A stretch of 64,000 bases of DNA, taken from positions 476,465 to 540,464 of the forward strand of contig NZ_JABMLF010000002.1 in NCBI RefSeq assembly GCF_013205055.1, written 5' to 3'. The position numbers and the translations under genes were made by a program. Source of the DNA: Rathayibacter sp. VKM Ac-2856. Lineage in GTDB: Bacteria; Actinomycetota; Actinomycetes; Actinomycetales; Microbacteriaceae. This document shows, piece after piece, positions 43,625 through 51,616 of the stretch (positions are counted from its first letter, which is position 1; every line of letters begins with the position of its first letter). The notes under the pieces were generated by a model. The model was not told the origin of the DNA. It was given only the letters and a program-made list of their open reading frames with translations, and did not search any database.

Positions 43625-44626
43625 ATGATGCCCGAACAAGCCCCCGCCGGCTGGTACCCAGCACCCCACGCGAACAACGAGCAGCGCTACTGGGACGGAA
43701 CGCGCTGGCGCGAGGACGCGCCGCCGGCCCCGCCCGCCTACGTCCAGGCGCCGACGAATACCGCGACGGCTCGGACCGCGACCCCCGCAGCGCGTCCGCG
43801 TGCCACCGGCCCGGCCCTCCTCGCGATCTTCGCGCTGATCCTCGGCATCCTCGCCTTCCTCACCGGTCTGGTGCCCGGCCTCGGACTGATCCTCGCGATC
43901 GCGGCCGTAGGACTCGCGATCTTCGCCCTCGTGCGCAAGCAGCCGAAGGGACTCGCCGTCACCGGCCTCGCACTCGGCTCGATCGCCCTCCTCACCGGCA
44001 TCGTGTCGACCGCCGTCTCGGTGGGGTCGACCGGCGATCGGTCGGCTGAGACGAGTGCCGCCGAGCCCGCTCCGGCGGCCCCGGCCGCTCCGGCCACCGA
44101 GGCGCCGGAGGCCTCGGCAGCGCCGGCCGAGCCGTCGGCAGCACCCGCGGAGGAGGCGCCCGCCGCCGAGGCCGCGCCCGCCGAAGCGGCTGCACCCGCA
44201 GCCGATGGCACAGCGCAGGCACCCCTCGCTCAGCCCTACACCGCCGAGGGTCTCTTCGGCGGCGACAAGTACAGCCTCACGGCGAGGATCGTCGATGCGA
44301 ATGCCGGCGGACTGGTCGCGGAATGGAACATGTTCAATTCTGAAGCGCCCGCGGGCTTCAAGTACGTCGTCGCCGAATTGACGATGACGGGCATCGATCC
44401 CGACGGAGTGGAGCCCTCTCTCGCCGCATTCGATCTCTCTCTCGCGACGCCGGAGGGCAATCGCTACGACAGCGAATACGTCACTCTCGGTGAGGGCATG
44501 TCGTCGATGACCGACGGACCGACTCTCTACCCCGGATCGACCTTCACCGGAATCACGACCTACGTCGTTCCCGAGAGCGCTCAGAGCTTCCTGCTCTTCG
44601 ACAACGGGAAGTACATCTCCTTCTGA
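43625..44626 (+). CDS. DUF2510 membrane protein with Ala/Pro linker and DUF4352-like outer domain
   Basis: A 333-residue protein. The N-terminal DUF2510 motif is 'GWYPAPHANNEQRYWDGTRW' (residues about 9-28). Two or three hydrophobic segments follow at 62-125 ('LLAIFALILGILAFLTGLVPG', 'ILAIAAVGLAIFAL', 'GLALGSIALLTGIVSTAVSV'), as in DUF4190 proteins, then a 60-residue Ala/Pro/Glu-rich linker. The C-terminal beta domain ('EWNMFNSEAPAGFKYVVAELTMTG... YPGSTFTGITTYVVPESAQSFLLF') resembles the telokin-like DUF4352 fold. It is likely membrane-bound with the outer domain exposed. ATG 43628 is an alternative start. Confidence 0.82.
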   Translation: MMPEQAPAGWYPAPHANNEQRYWDGTRWREDAPPAPPAYVQAPTNTATARTATPAARPRATGPALLAIFALILGILAFLTGLVPGLGLILAIAAVGLAIFALVRKQPKGLAVTGLALGSIALLTGIVSTAVSVGSTGDRSAETSAAEPAPAAPAAPATEAPEASAAPAEPSAAPAEEAPAAEAAPAEAAAPAADGTAQAPLAQPYTAEGLFGGDKYSLTARIVDANAGGLVAEWNMFNSEAPAGFKYVVAELTMTGIDPDGVEPSLAAFDLSLATPEGNRYDSEYVTLGEGMSSMTDGPTLYPGSTFTGITTYVVPESAQSFLLFDNGKYISF

Positions 44627-44649
44627 TTCCTCACGCGGACGGCGCCGCC

Positions 44650-44795
44650 GCACAACGTCAGCTGAGAGTGGTGGGCCTCCCCTGTCAGGGGAGGGACCCC
44701 CTTCTCAGCTGACGTCGTGCGCGGACGCGGCGACAGGGTCGCCGCTGAGCGCGCGCGGCCTCGACATAGGCCACGAGGGCGTTCGCCTGCCCGTG
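44650..44795. repeat. Type A palindrome plus another DUF4287 tail copy
   Basis: Type A palindrome 44650-44720 (right arm with one change, GACGTCGTGC), followed at about 44735-44795 by a third, more diverged copy of the DUF4287 3' end. No gene is seen between 44627 and 44969. Confidence 0.75.
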
Positions 44796-44969
44796 GTCAT
44801 TGGCCCCGCGCCCCCGCCGCACGCGCACCCCGCGCCCCGCTCAGTCGCCCGAGAGGGCTCGTTCTCGCGGGGGTCGAGCAGCCTTCTCGGGCGAGTCAGT
44901 GGCGGGAACTCCATTTCCTTCGGGAGATCAGCGTCCTCAGGGTGCCGAGGGCGTCCCCCGTCGAGTGGG

Positions 44970-45290
44970 CTACGCGAACGGGTCGACGTCGCGCCAGGCG
45001 CGGCCGAGGCCGACCTCGCGGCGGAGGCGGAGGAGCGGGTCGGCCGCGGTGTAGACACGGCCGCGCTTCTCGCCGCTCGTCGCGAGGAGACCCGCCTGCG
45101 CGAGCGTCGCCAGGTCGCGCGTAGCGGTCTGGGGACTGACCGGCGTTCCCGCCTCCGCCAGGGAGACGATGTACCGGCCGCGGCTGACGGTCGGACCGAA
45201 AAGCGCGTCGAGCAGCGGATCCAGGGCGCGGTCGTCGATGCCCGCGACCCGCCACAGCTCACCGAGGGCAGTCGTGCCCGCGCCGCCGCG
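44970..45290 (-). pseudogene. Fic-family protein, C-terminal winged-helix remnant
   Basis: About 100 codons: 'GIDDRALDPLLDALFGPTVSRGRYIVSLAEAGTPVSPQTATRDLATLAQAGLLATSGEKRGRVY' match the C-terminal winged helix of actinobacterial Fic AMP-transferases. The catalytic HPFxDGNGR part is absent, and the upstream edge runs straight into a Type A palindrome at 45303. It appears to be a truncated, dead gene. Confidence 0.75.
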
Positions 45291-45302
45291 GACGGCGCCG
45301 CC

Positions 45303-45454
45303 GCACAACGTCAGCTGAGAGTGGTGGGCCTCCCCTGTCAGGGGAGGGATCCCCTTCTCAGCTGACGTTGTGCGCGGACGCGGCGACAGAACATCAGCCG
45401 GGAGTGCGTCCCATCGCCGATGGGCGATGAGAGCCGCTCCTGGCTGATGTTCTG
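45303..45454. repeat. Type A then Type B palindrome
   Basis: Type A 45303-45373 and Type B 45387-45454, the same order and spacing as at 43041-43192; the two blocks are near-identical. The block lies between the Fic remnant and the DUF4287 gene, past the 3' end of the latter. Confidence 0.85.
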
Positions 45455-45483
45455 CGCCCGATCGGACGCCGGCGGGGCCGCCG

Positions 45484-45732
45484 CTAGGCGCGGGCAGCCT
45501 TGACGTAGGCGACGAGGGCGTTCGCGTGCCCGTGGCCGAGGCCGTGCTCGGACTTCAGCCGGGAGACGACCTGCATGTGGGGCTCGCTGTCGAGCCGCTC
45601 GTTCACGAGGTCGAGCCACTCCTGGATCGGGCGGCCGTAGGTCTTCTCGATGCTGGCGAAGTAGGACGCGGGCCCCTTCGGCTTGGATCCGTCGGCAGGA
45701 GGCTCCGGGGCGAGGACGCGCGAGCTGGTCAT
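45484..45732 (-). CDS. DUF4287 domain-containing protein
   Basis: An 82-residue helical protein: 'KGPASYFASIEKTYGRPIQEWLDLVNERL... HMQVVSRLKSEHGLGHGHANALVAYVK' is the DUF4287 pattern (a short fold related to DUF5655-associated modules). The ATG at 45732 is chosen because it precedes a normal-length N terminus; the frame is open further upstream without homology. Its last 27 codons have been copied twice within 2.5 kb. Function unknown. Confidence 0.82.
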   Translation of the reverse strand: MTSSRVLAPEPPADGSKPKGPASYFASIEKTYGRPIQEWLDLVNERLDSEPHMQVVSRLKSEHGLGHGHANALVAYVKAARA

Positions 45733-45930
45733 GCGGGCCACTGTAGCGGCGGCCCCGCGCCCCTGAACAGAGCCGACGGCGCACCCGCTCGCCGCCGCCG
45801 CACGCGCATCGCGCGCCACGCACTTGCCGTCCTCGACCAGCCGGAGGAGCCTGTCTGCCCATACGCAGGAGGCCGCCGGGCGCGGTGACCCGGCGACGGA
45901 CCTCGCTGCACGGGACGACGAGGAGACCGG
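45733..45930. other. intergenic region between DUF4287 and ABC exporter genes
   Basis: No gene or repeat recognised; it contains both divergent promoters by position. Confidence 0.3.
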
Positions 45931-46597
45931 GTGACGACGACGGGCGAGGGGCTGCACGTGGAGGGGCTCGCCACGGGAGGCGGGCCGCGCGCAGTGCTGC
46001 GGGCGATCGATCTGCACCTGGTGCCCGGGGACTTCCTGCTGCTGCGGGGGGCCAACGGCGCGGGCAAGACGACGCTGCTCCGGTGCCTGCTGGGGCTGAC
46101 GCGGCACCGCGGCTCCGTCAGGGTCGAGGTCGGCGGCGGAGCGCGGCGGCCGCGGGCCGATGTCGCGGGGGTGCTCGATCGCTCGAGCCTGCATCCGCGC
46201 TGGTCGGTGAAGGCGAACGTGGACTATCAGCTCGACGACTCGAGGGGGCACCGTCGCCCTCCGGTGCAGGAGCTCGTCCCGCCCCGCGATCCTCCGCACG
46301 GCAGCCGGACGGCTGTCCACCGGCCAGCGGAAGACGGTCATGCTCGCGATCGCCCTCGCCGGGGACGCCCCCGTCCTGCTGCTCGACGAGTTCGCGAACG
46401 GCCTCGACGTCGTCGGCCGAGAGCAGATGCGGGCCGGGCTGCGGCGCGCCTGCGCAGACGGTCGCATCGTGGTCGCCACCGGTCACGAGGTCTCCGTGTT
46501 CGAGGGCCTCCCCTCCCGGATCGCCGAGCTCGTCGACGGGAGGCTCGTCGACGTCACCGAGGCCCACCCAGGCCTGCGTCGGGCGGAGGAGCGATGA
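45931..46597 (+). pseudogene. ABC exporter ATP-binding protein, frameshifted at a G tract
   Basis: The first frame (GTG 45931, AGGAGACC upstream) codes Walker A 'LRGANGAGKTTLL' near residue 40 and runs to the G5 tract at 46244-46248. Removing one G restores a continuous reading: 'DDSRGTVALRCRSSSRP... GRLSTGQRKTVMLAIALAGDAPVLLLDEFANGLD', with signature LSTGQ, Walker B LLLDE and the later 'ATGHEV' switch His. Its 3' end overlaps the permease ATG. It may be a real null mutation, a reversible slippage site, or a sequencing error. Otherwise it is a normal ABC-2-type ATPase of about 220 residues. Confidence 0.8.
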
Positions 46598-47544
46598 GGT
46601 CCCTGTGCGGCGAGGTCCGGAGGGAGCTGCGCGGTGCGGTCGCCTCGCGGCTCCTCGTCGTCCTCCTGCTCGCCGGCGCGGTCTTCGCGGTCTGGAGCGC
46701 GGTGACCGACGTCGGCAACGCGCGGTCGACGGCGGCGCTGTTCGAGAGGACCGCCGCGGAGTACCGCTCGGCCGGGCACTCCGTCGAGGAGGCACTGGCG
46801 GAGCCCGTGAGCGTGACCACTGACGAGGACGGGCGGACGGAGATCGACAATCCGCTGCGCTACGACTTCGAGGCGGCGACGGCGGCCTCGGCGGCGCTGA
46901 CTCCGCTCGGTGCGGTCGGCACGGGGCTGAGCCTCGCGGTGTTCCTCGTGACCCCGCTCCTCGGCTATGCGACGGGGCTCTTCGCGGCGACCACGGATCT
47001 CCGCGGCGGATCGATCATCGTGCGATGGCCGCAGGTCCGCCGAGCGCGCACCTTCGTCGCGGCGAAAGCGGCGCTCCTCGTCGCAGCCGTCCTGGCCTCC
47101 GGCGCGGCGCTCGTGCTGACGGCGGCCGTCGCCGGACTCGTCACCGCGCAGCTGAGACCGTTCCCCGTCGACGGATCGTCGCCGCCGCCGTCCACGGATC
47201 CCGCGGCGATCGGCGCAGTGGCGGCCGCCTTCGTGCTGGTCGGGGTCGCGTTCGCTGCGCTGGGCTTCCTCGTCGCGACGCTGACACGGGAGCGCGCGTT
47301 CTCGCTCACCGTCTTCGCGCTGGGGTACTACCTGCTGCCGATCCTGGGGCCGGGCGACCCGCGGAACCTCGTCCCGAGCATCGCTGCGCCGTGGCTCGTC
47401 TTCCACGGCGGGTTCCAGCCGCGGGCCGTCGGCGACCTCGGCGTTCCGCTGAGTGCGCTCGCCCTCGGCGGCGGGGCCCTCCTGCTCCTCGTCGCGAGCG
47501 CGACGGTGTGGTCGCTGCGCGACAAGACGCCGCGGGGCGTCTGA
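46594..47544 (+). CDS. ABC exporter permease
   Basis: A 316-residue membrane protein with one N-terminal and about five further hydrophobic segments (about 16-36, 104-126, 155-178, 207-230, 237-250, 282-300). A long loop after helix 1 ('DVGNARSTAALFERTAAEYRSAGHSVEEAL...') is typical of ABC-2-type permeases. The start ATG overlaps the ATPase stop and has GGAGGAGCG upstream. Its partner ATPase is frameshifted, so the pair may be inactive. The substrate is unknown; ABC-2 pairs of this size often export peptides or lipids. Confidence 0.78.
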   Translation: MRSLCGEVRRELRGAVASRLLVVLLLAGAVFAVWSAVTDVGNARSTAALFERTAAEYRSAGHSVEEALAEPVSVTTDEDGRTEIDNPLRYDFEAATAASAALTPLGAVGTGLSLAVFLVTPLLGYATGLFAATTDLRGGSIIVRWPQVRRARTFVAAKAALLVAAVLASGAALVLTAAVAGLVTAQLRPFPVDGSSPPPSTDPAAIGAVAAAFVLVGVAFAALGFLVATLTRERAFSLTVFALGYYLLPILGPGDPRNLVPSIAAPWLVFHGGFQPRAVGDLGVPLSALALGGGALLLLVASATVWSLRDKTPRGV

Positions 47545-47578
47545 TGCGGGGCGCATCGACGCCCGTCGTCTGAACACG

Positions 47579-47712
47579 CCGGGTCTCGATACGCGGCTGC
47601 GCCGCTACTCGACCAGCATGAAGAGCATGCTGATCGAGTAGCGCCCGCAGGGCGCGTATCGAGATCCACCCGGTGCACACGCCCGGTCTCGATACGCCGC
47701 TCCGCGACCGAT
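47579..47712. repeat. Type C repeats
   Basis: Three halves in alternating orientation: GTCTCGATACG...CTACTCGACCAGCATG, ATGCTGATCGAGTAG...TATCGAGATCC and GTCTCGATACGCC.... They lie between convergent genes. Confidence 0.8.
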
Positions 47713-47725
47713 CGACCGGCGCGCG

Positions 47726-48481
47726 TCAGAGCCAGCCGCCGTCGACGATCCAGTTCTGGGCGGTGCACATGGCGGAGTCGTCGGCGGCGAGCCAGAGGAC
47801 CAGGCGGGCGACGTCGGCGGGGACGAGGCGGCCGGGGAGGCACTGGCTGCGGTCGATCTGCTGCTCCGCCTCGGGGGTGACGACCTGCTGCAGCTGGCGC
47901 TCGGTCATGATCCAGCCGGGGATGACGCAGTTGACCCGCACTCCGCCCGCGCCGAGCTCGCGGGCCAGGGCCCGGGTCATGCCCTCGATCGCGGCCTTCG
48001 CGGTGATGTAGCCGACCAGCTCGACGAGGTCGATGTGCGCGCTGATCGAGCCGAGGTTGATGATCGAGCCCGCGCCCGCGCTCAGCATCCCCCGCGACAC
48101 GAGGCGCGCGGCGAAGAACTGGTGGCGCAGATTCACGGCCATGCGGTCGTCCCAGTACTCCGGATCGAGGTCCTCGACGGTGTGGCGGGCGTCGTTCGCC
48201 GCGTTGTTCACCAGGACGTGCGCGGGGCCGAGCTCGGCGGTCAGCCCCTCGATGGCCGCCTCGAGGGCCGCGACATCGCGCACGTCGCACGCGGCGAAGC
48301 GGACGGCCCCGCCGAGCTCGCGGGCGAGCGCCCCGCCCTGCTCCGCGTCGATGTCGAGGACGCCGACCCGCGAGCCCTGCGCCGCGAACTGCCGCACGAA
48401 CTCCGCGCCGAGCCCCGACGCTCCGCCGGTCACGATCACGGTCCGGCCGTCGAGGCTCGGATACCGGGCGTACCCGCTCAT
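47726..48481 (-). CDS. SDR-family NAD(P)-dependent oxidoreductase (sugar dehydrogenase candidate)
   Basis: A 251-residue classical short-chain dehydrogenase: cofactor loop 'VTGGASGLGAEF', 'LVNNAAND', catalytic Ser in 'INLGSISAHIDL' and Y-x3-K in 'GYITAKAAIEG', C-terminal 'AQNWIVDGGWL'. Last gene of the eleven-gene operon; its ATG overlaps the alcohol dehydrogenase stop. In comparable operons such SDRs oxidise an aldose to the aldonolactone or a 2-keto-3-deoxy acid; which one applies here cannot be read from the sequence. Confidence 0.88.
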   Translation of the reverse strand: MSGYARYPSLDGRTVIVTGGASGLGAEFVRQFAAQGSRVGVLDIDAEQGGALARELGGAVRFAACDVRDVAALEAAIEGLTAELGPAHVLVNNAANDARHTVEDLDPEYWDDRMAVNLRHQFFAARLVSRGMLSAGAGSIINLGSISAHIDLVELVGYITAKAAIEGMTRALARELGAGGVRVNCVIPGWIMTERQLQQVVTPEAEQQIDRSQCLPGRLVPADVARLVLWLAADDSAMCTAQNWIVDGGWL

Positions 48482-49626
48482 CGCCCGCCCTCCTGTCCGG
48501 GCACGACGATCGAGCGTCCGACGCTCCCGTGCTCGAGCGCCTCGAAGGCGGCGCCGATGTCGTCGAGGGCGAACCGCTCGCCGATCAGCTCGTCGAGCGG
48601 CAGGGCGCCGCTGCGGTACAGGTCGAAGATCCGCGGCAGATCCAGCTGCGGGATCGAGGACCCGTAGAGCGAGCCGACCACGCGCTTCTGCTTCTGCACC
48701 AGGTCGTTCACGGCGATGTCGAAGCGCTGCCCCACCCGGGCGAGGCCGACCGCGACGGCCGCCCCTCCCGGGCGCAGCATCGCGACGGCGGACGCGAGCG
48801 TCTCGGGTCGGCCCACCGCCTCGACCACCCAGGGCACCCCGCCGGGGACGAGGGCCAGCAGCTGCTCGACCGTGTCGCGGGAGTCGCCGCCGCCGCCCGA
48901 CGCCGACCCGTCGATCACGTGCGTCGCACCGAGCCGGGTCGCCAGCGCGAGCCGGTCCGCGTCCACGTCGACCGCGACGACGGTGGTCGCCCCCGCCGCC
49001 CGCGCCCCCATCACCGCGGACAGGCCGACCCCGCCGGCCCCGATCACCACGACCGCGTCGCCGAGGCACGCGCCGATCACGTTGAGCACCGCGCCGACCC
49101 CCGTGATGACCGCGCAGCCGGCGATCGCCGCGATCTCGGCGGGCACGTCGTCGGGCACCCGCGCCACGCTGCGCTCGGGCACGACGACCCGCTCCGCGAA
49201 GCAGGACACCCCGAGCAGGTGGTGCACGGTCTCGCCGCCGGCGCTGAGGCGGCTCGTGCCGTCGAGCAGCCCGCCGGACGCGGCCTGCACGGGTCCGAAC
49301 TCGCACATGATCGGACGGCCCGCGACGCACTGCGCGCAGCGACCGCAGTTCGGCCGCCAGAGCAGCGCGACCCGGTCGCCCACCGCGAAGCCCTCGCGCA
49401 GGTCCGGGCCGAGGGCGACGATCCGCCCGGCGCCCTCGTGCCCGGGCACCACCGGCAGCGGGCAGCGCAGGTCGCCGCGCAGGTAGTGCAGATCGGAGTG
49501 GCAGACGCCCGCCGCCTCGATCTCGACCAGCAGCTCGCCGCGGCCGGGGTCGGCGACGTCGATCTCCTCGACGGCCAGCGGCGCGCCGAACTCCCGCAGC
49601 ACCGCCGCGCGCATCCGCGTGCTCAT
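48478..49626 (-). CDS. zinc-dependent alcohol dehydrogenase (MDR family)
   Basis: A 382-residue medium-chain dehydrogenase. Catalytic zinc ligands are in 'GVCHSDLHYLRG' and 'PGHEGAGRIV'; the structural zinc site is 'CGRCAQCVAGRPIMC', and the NAD loop is 'VIGAGGVGLSAVMGARAAG'. ATG 49626 follows AGGAGGAG; an upstream in-frame extension is repeat-coded. It probably oxidises a sugar or sugar-derived alcohol in the oxidative pathway. A 220-bp gap with a 15-bp tandem repeat separates it from the dehydratase, the widest gap in the operon. Confidence 0.9.
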   Translation of the reverse strand: MSTRMRAAVLREFGAPLAVEEIDVADPGRGELLVEIEAAGVCHSDLHYLRGDLRCPLPVVPGHEGAGRIVALGPDLREGFAVGDRVALLWRPNCGRCAQCVAGRPIMCEFGPVQAASGGLLDGTSRLSAGGETVHHLLGVSCFAERVVVPERSVARVPDDVPAEIAAIAGCAVITGVGAVLNVIGACLGDAVVVIGAGGVGLSAVMGARAAGATTVVAVDVDADRLALATRLGATHVIDGSASGGGGDSRDTVEQLLALVPGGVPWVVEAVGRPETLASAVAMLRPGGAAVAVGLARVGQRFDIAVNDLVQKQKRVVGSLYGSSIPQLDLPRIFDLYRSGALPLDELIGERFALDDIGAAFEALEHGSVGRSIVVPGQEGGR

Positions 49627-49685
49627 CGCGCTCCTCCTGTCGTGCCGGTCGTCGTCGTGCCGGTCATCGTCGTCCTCTGTCGTGT

Positions 49686-49805
49686 CGTCCCGCATGGTGG
49701 GGTCCCGCGTCGCGCGATCCCGCGGCGTGCCGTCCCGCGTCGTGTCGTCCCGCGTCGTGCCGTCCCGCGTCGTGTCGCCCCGGGTCGCGCGGTCCCGTCC
49801 CGGCG
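49686..49805. repeat. 15-bp tandem repeat (8 units) inside the operon
   Basis: The consensus CGTCCCGCGTCGTGY repeats eight times in strict 15-bp register, units 4-6 being almost identical and the outer ones degenerate. It occupies the leader between the dehydratase stop and the alcohol dehydrogenase start. Confidence 0.85.
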
Positions 49806-49846
49806 CACCCTCGCGCGAGCACTCCCCCGCAGCAGCCGCCCCGCCC

Positions 49847-51616
49847 TCAATGCGACTCCCGCATCACGCCGGGCCCGGTCGCGCCGGTCAGGAAGTCCAG
49901 GTCCGCGCCCCGCTCCGCCTGCTCGACGTGCTCGACGTACAGCCGCTCCCAGCCGCGCACCGGCGCCGCGTAGGCGGCCTCGGTCGCGGCGGACGGCCGG
50001 CGCGCCGCCAGGTCCTCGTCGGACACCAGCAGCGTCAGCGCCCGCGACGCGACGTCGAGCTCGATCAGGTCGCCGTCCTGCACCAGCCCGAGGGTGCCGC
50101 CGACCGCCGACTCCGGCGTGACGTGCAGCACGATCGTGCCGTAGGCCGTGCCGCTCATCCGCCCGTCGCAGATGCGGACCATGTCGCGCACGCCCGCGTC
50201 GAGCAGGCGCTTGGGCAGCGGCATGTTCGCGACCTCGGGCATCCCCGGATAGCCGCGCGGGCCGCAGCCGCGCAGCACCAGGACCGAGTCCGCGGTGACG
50301 TCCAGCTCGGGCGAGTCGATCCGGGCGTGCATGTCCTCGACCGAGTCGAAGACGACGGCCGGACCGCGGTGGTGCAGCAGCGCCGCCGTCGCCGCGGCCG
50401 GCTTGATGATCGCGCCGGTCGGCGAGAGGTTCCCGCGGAGCACGGCGATGCCGGCGGCGGGCAGCAGCGGCGCCTCGGCCGTGCGGATGACGTCGCGGTC
50501 CCAGACCTCGTGCCCCGGCAGCTCGTCGACGAACGGCCGGCCGAGCACCGTCACCGCCGTCGGGTCGAGCAGCGGCCGCACCTCGTTCATCACCGCGAGG
50601 AACCCGCCCGCGCGGAAGAGGTCCTCCATCAGGTGCGCGCCGGCCGGCTGCAGATTCACCAGCAGCGGGACGTCGGCGCCGATGCGGTCGAAATCGTCCA
50701 GGTCGAGCTCGACGCCGAGACGGCCGGCGATCGCCAGCAGGTGCACCACGGCGTTCGTCGAGCCGCCGATCGCGGCGAGCGCCACGATCGCGTTGTGGAA
50801 CGCGGCCTTCGTCATCACCTCGGCCGGCGCGAGCTCCTCCTCCACCATCGCGACGATCCGGTTGCCGGTCGCGTGCGCGAACTGCAGCAGCCGGCTGTCC
50901 GAGGCGGGGACGCCCGCGACGCCGGGCAGCGTCATGCCGAGCGCCTCGGCGACGCAGGCCATCGAGGACGCGGTGCCCATCGTGTTGCAGTGCCCGCGGC
51001 TGCGGATCATCGACGACTCGGACTGCACGAAGTAGTCGCTGTCGAGCTCGCCCGCGCGCACCTCCTCGCTCAGGCGCCAGACGTCGGTGCCGCAGCCGAG
51101 CGTGCTGCCGCGGAAGGTCCCGTTGAGCATCGGGCCGCCGGGCACCACGATCGCCGGGATGCCGACGCTCGCGGCGGCCATCAGCAGCGCCGGGATCGTC
51201 TTGTCGCAGCCGCCGAGCAGCACCAGGCCGTCGACCGGATTGGCGCGGAACAGCTCCTCCGCCGCCATCGCGACCATGTTCCGCCAGAGCATCGCCGTGG
51301 TGCGGACGGTCGTCTCGCCGAGCGAGATCACCGGCAGGTTGTAGGGGATCCCGCCCGCCTCGTAGACGCCGTTCTTCACGCTCTGCGCGACCTCGTCCAG
51401 GTGCGAGTTGCAGGGGGAGAGGTCGGAGGCGGTGTTGGCGATCGCGATCTGCGGCCGGCCGTCGAAGGCGTGGTCGGGGGTGCCGCGGCGCATCCAGGCC
51501 CGGTGCAGGTAGGTGTTGCGGTCGTCGCCGCCGTACCACTGGGCGCTGCGGACAGCGCGGCCGGTGCGGATCACGGGGCCCATCCCGGTGGGCGGGCCGG
51601 GGTTCTCGTCGGTCAT
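49847..51616 (-). CDS. IlvD/Edd-family sugar-acid dehydratase (arabinonate/xylonate type)
   Basis: A 589-residue iron-sulfur dehydratase. Cluster ligands are the Cys of 'LSPCNSHLDEVA', 'LLGGCDKTIPALL' and 'GHCNTMGTASSM'; 'IGGSTNAVVHLLAIA' and 'CDGRMSGTAYGT' are family signatures. In the neighbourhood of sugar dehydrogenases and a 2-oxoglutarate semialdehyde dehydrogenase it most likely removes water from L-arabinonate or D-xylonate to give 2-keto-3-deoxypentonate, rather than acting in branched-chain amino acid synthesis. ATG 51616 overlaps the dehydrogenase stop. Confidence 0.9.
   Translation of the reverse strand: MTDENPGPPTGMGPVIRTGRAVRSAQWYGGDDRNTYLHRAWMRRGTPDHAFDGRPQIAIANTASDLSPCNSHLDEVAQSVKNGVYEAGGIPYNLPVISLGETTVRTTAMLWRNMVAMAAEELFRANPVDGLVLLGGCDKTIPALLMAAASVGIPAIVVPGGPMLNGTFRGSTLGCGTDVWRLSEEVRAGELDSDYFVQSESSMIRSRGHCNTMGTASSMACVAEALGMTLPGVAGVPASDSRLLQFAHATGNRIVAMVEEELAPAEVMTKAAFHNAIVALAAIGGSTNAVVHLLAIAGRLGVELDLDDFDRIGADVPLLVNLQPAGAHLMEDLFRAGGFLAVMNEVRPLLDPTAVTVLGRPFVDELPGHEVWDRDVIRTAEAPLLPAAGIAVLRGNLSPTGAIIKPAAATAALLHHRGPAVVFDSVEDMHARIDSPELDVTADSVLVLRGCGPRGYPGMPEVANMPLPKRLLDAGVRDMVRICDGRMSGTAYGTIVLHVTPESAVGGTLGLVQDGDLIELDVASRALTLLVSDEDLAARRPSAATEAAYAAPVRGWERLYVEHVEQAERGADLDFLTGATGPGVMRESH

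Noticed and set aside
43200-43677. Small open frames between the LacI gene and the DUF2510 gene
   Set aside because: They mutually overlap on both strands, lack start signals, and partly consist of the duplicated DUF4287 tail.
49623-51539. Long minus-strand frame with RRGTA pentapeptide repeats opposite phase to the dehydratase
   Set aside because: It is a frame-shifted reading of the dehydratase gene extended through the 15-bp tandem repeat. The IlvD/Edd frame is the real one.
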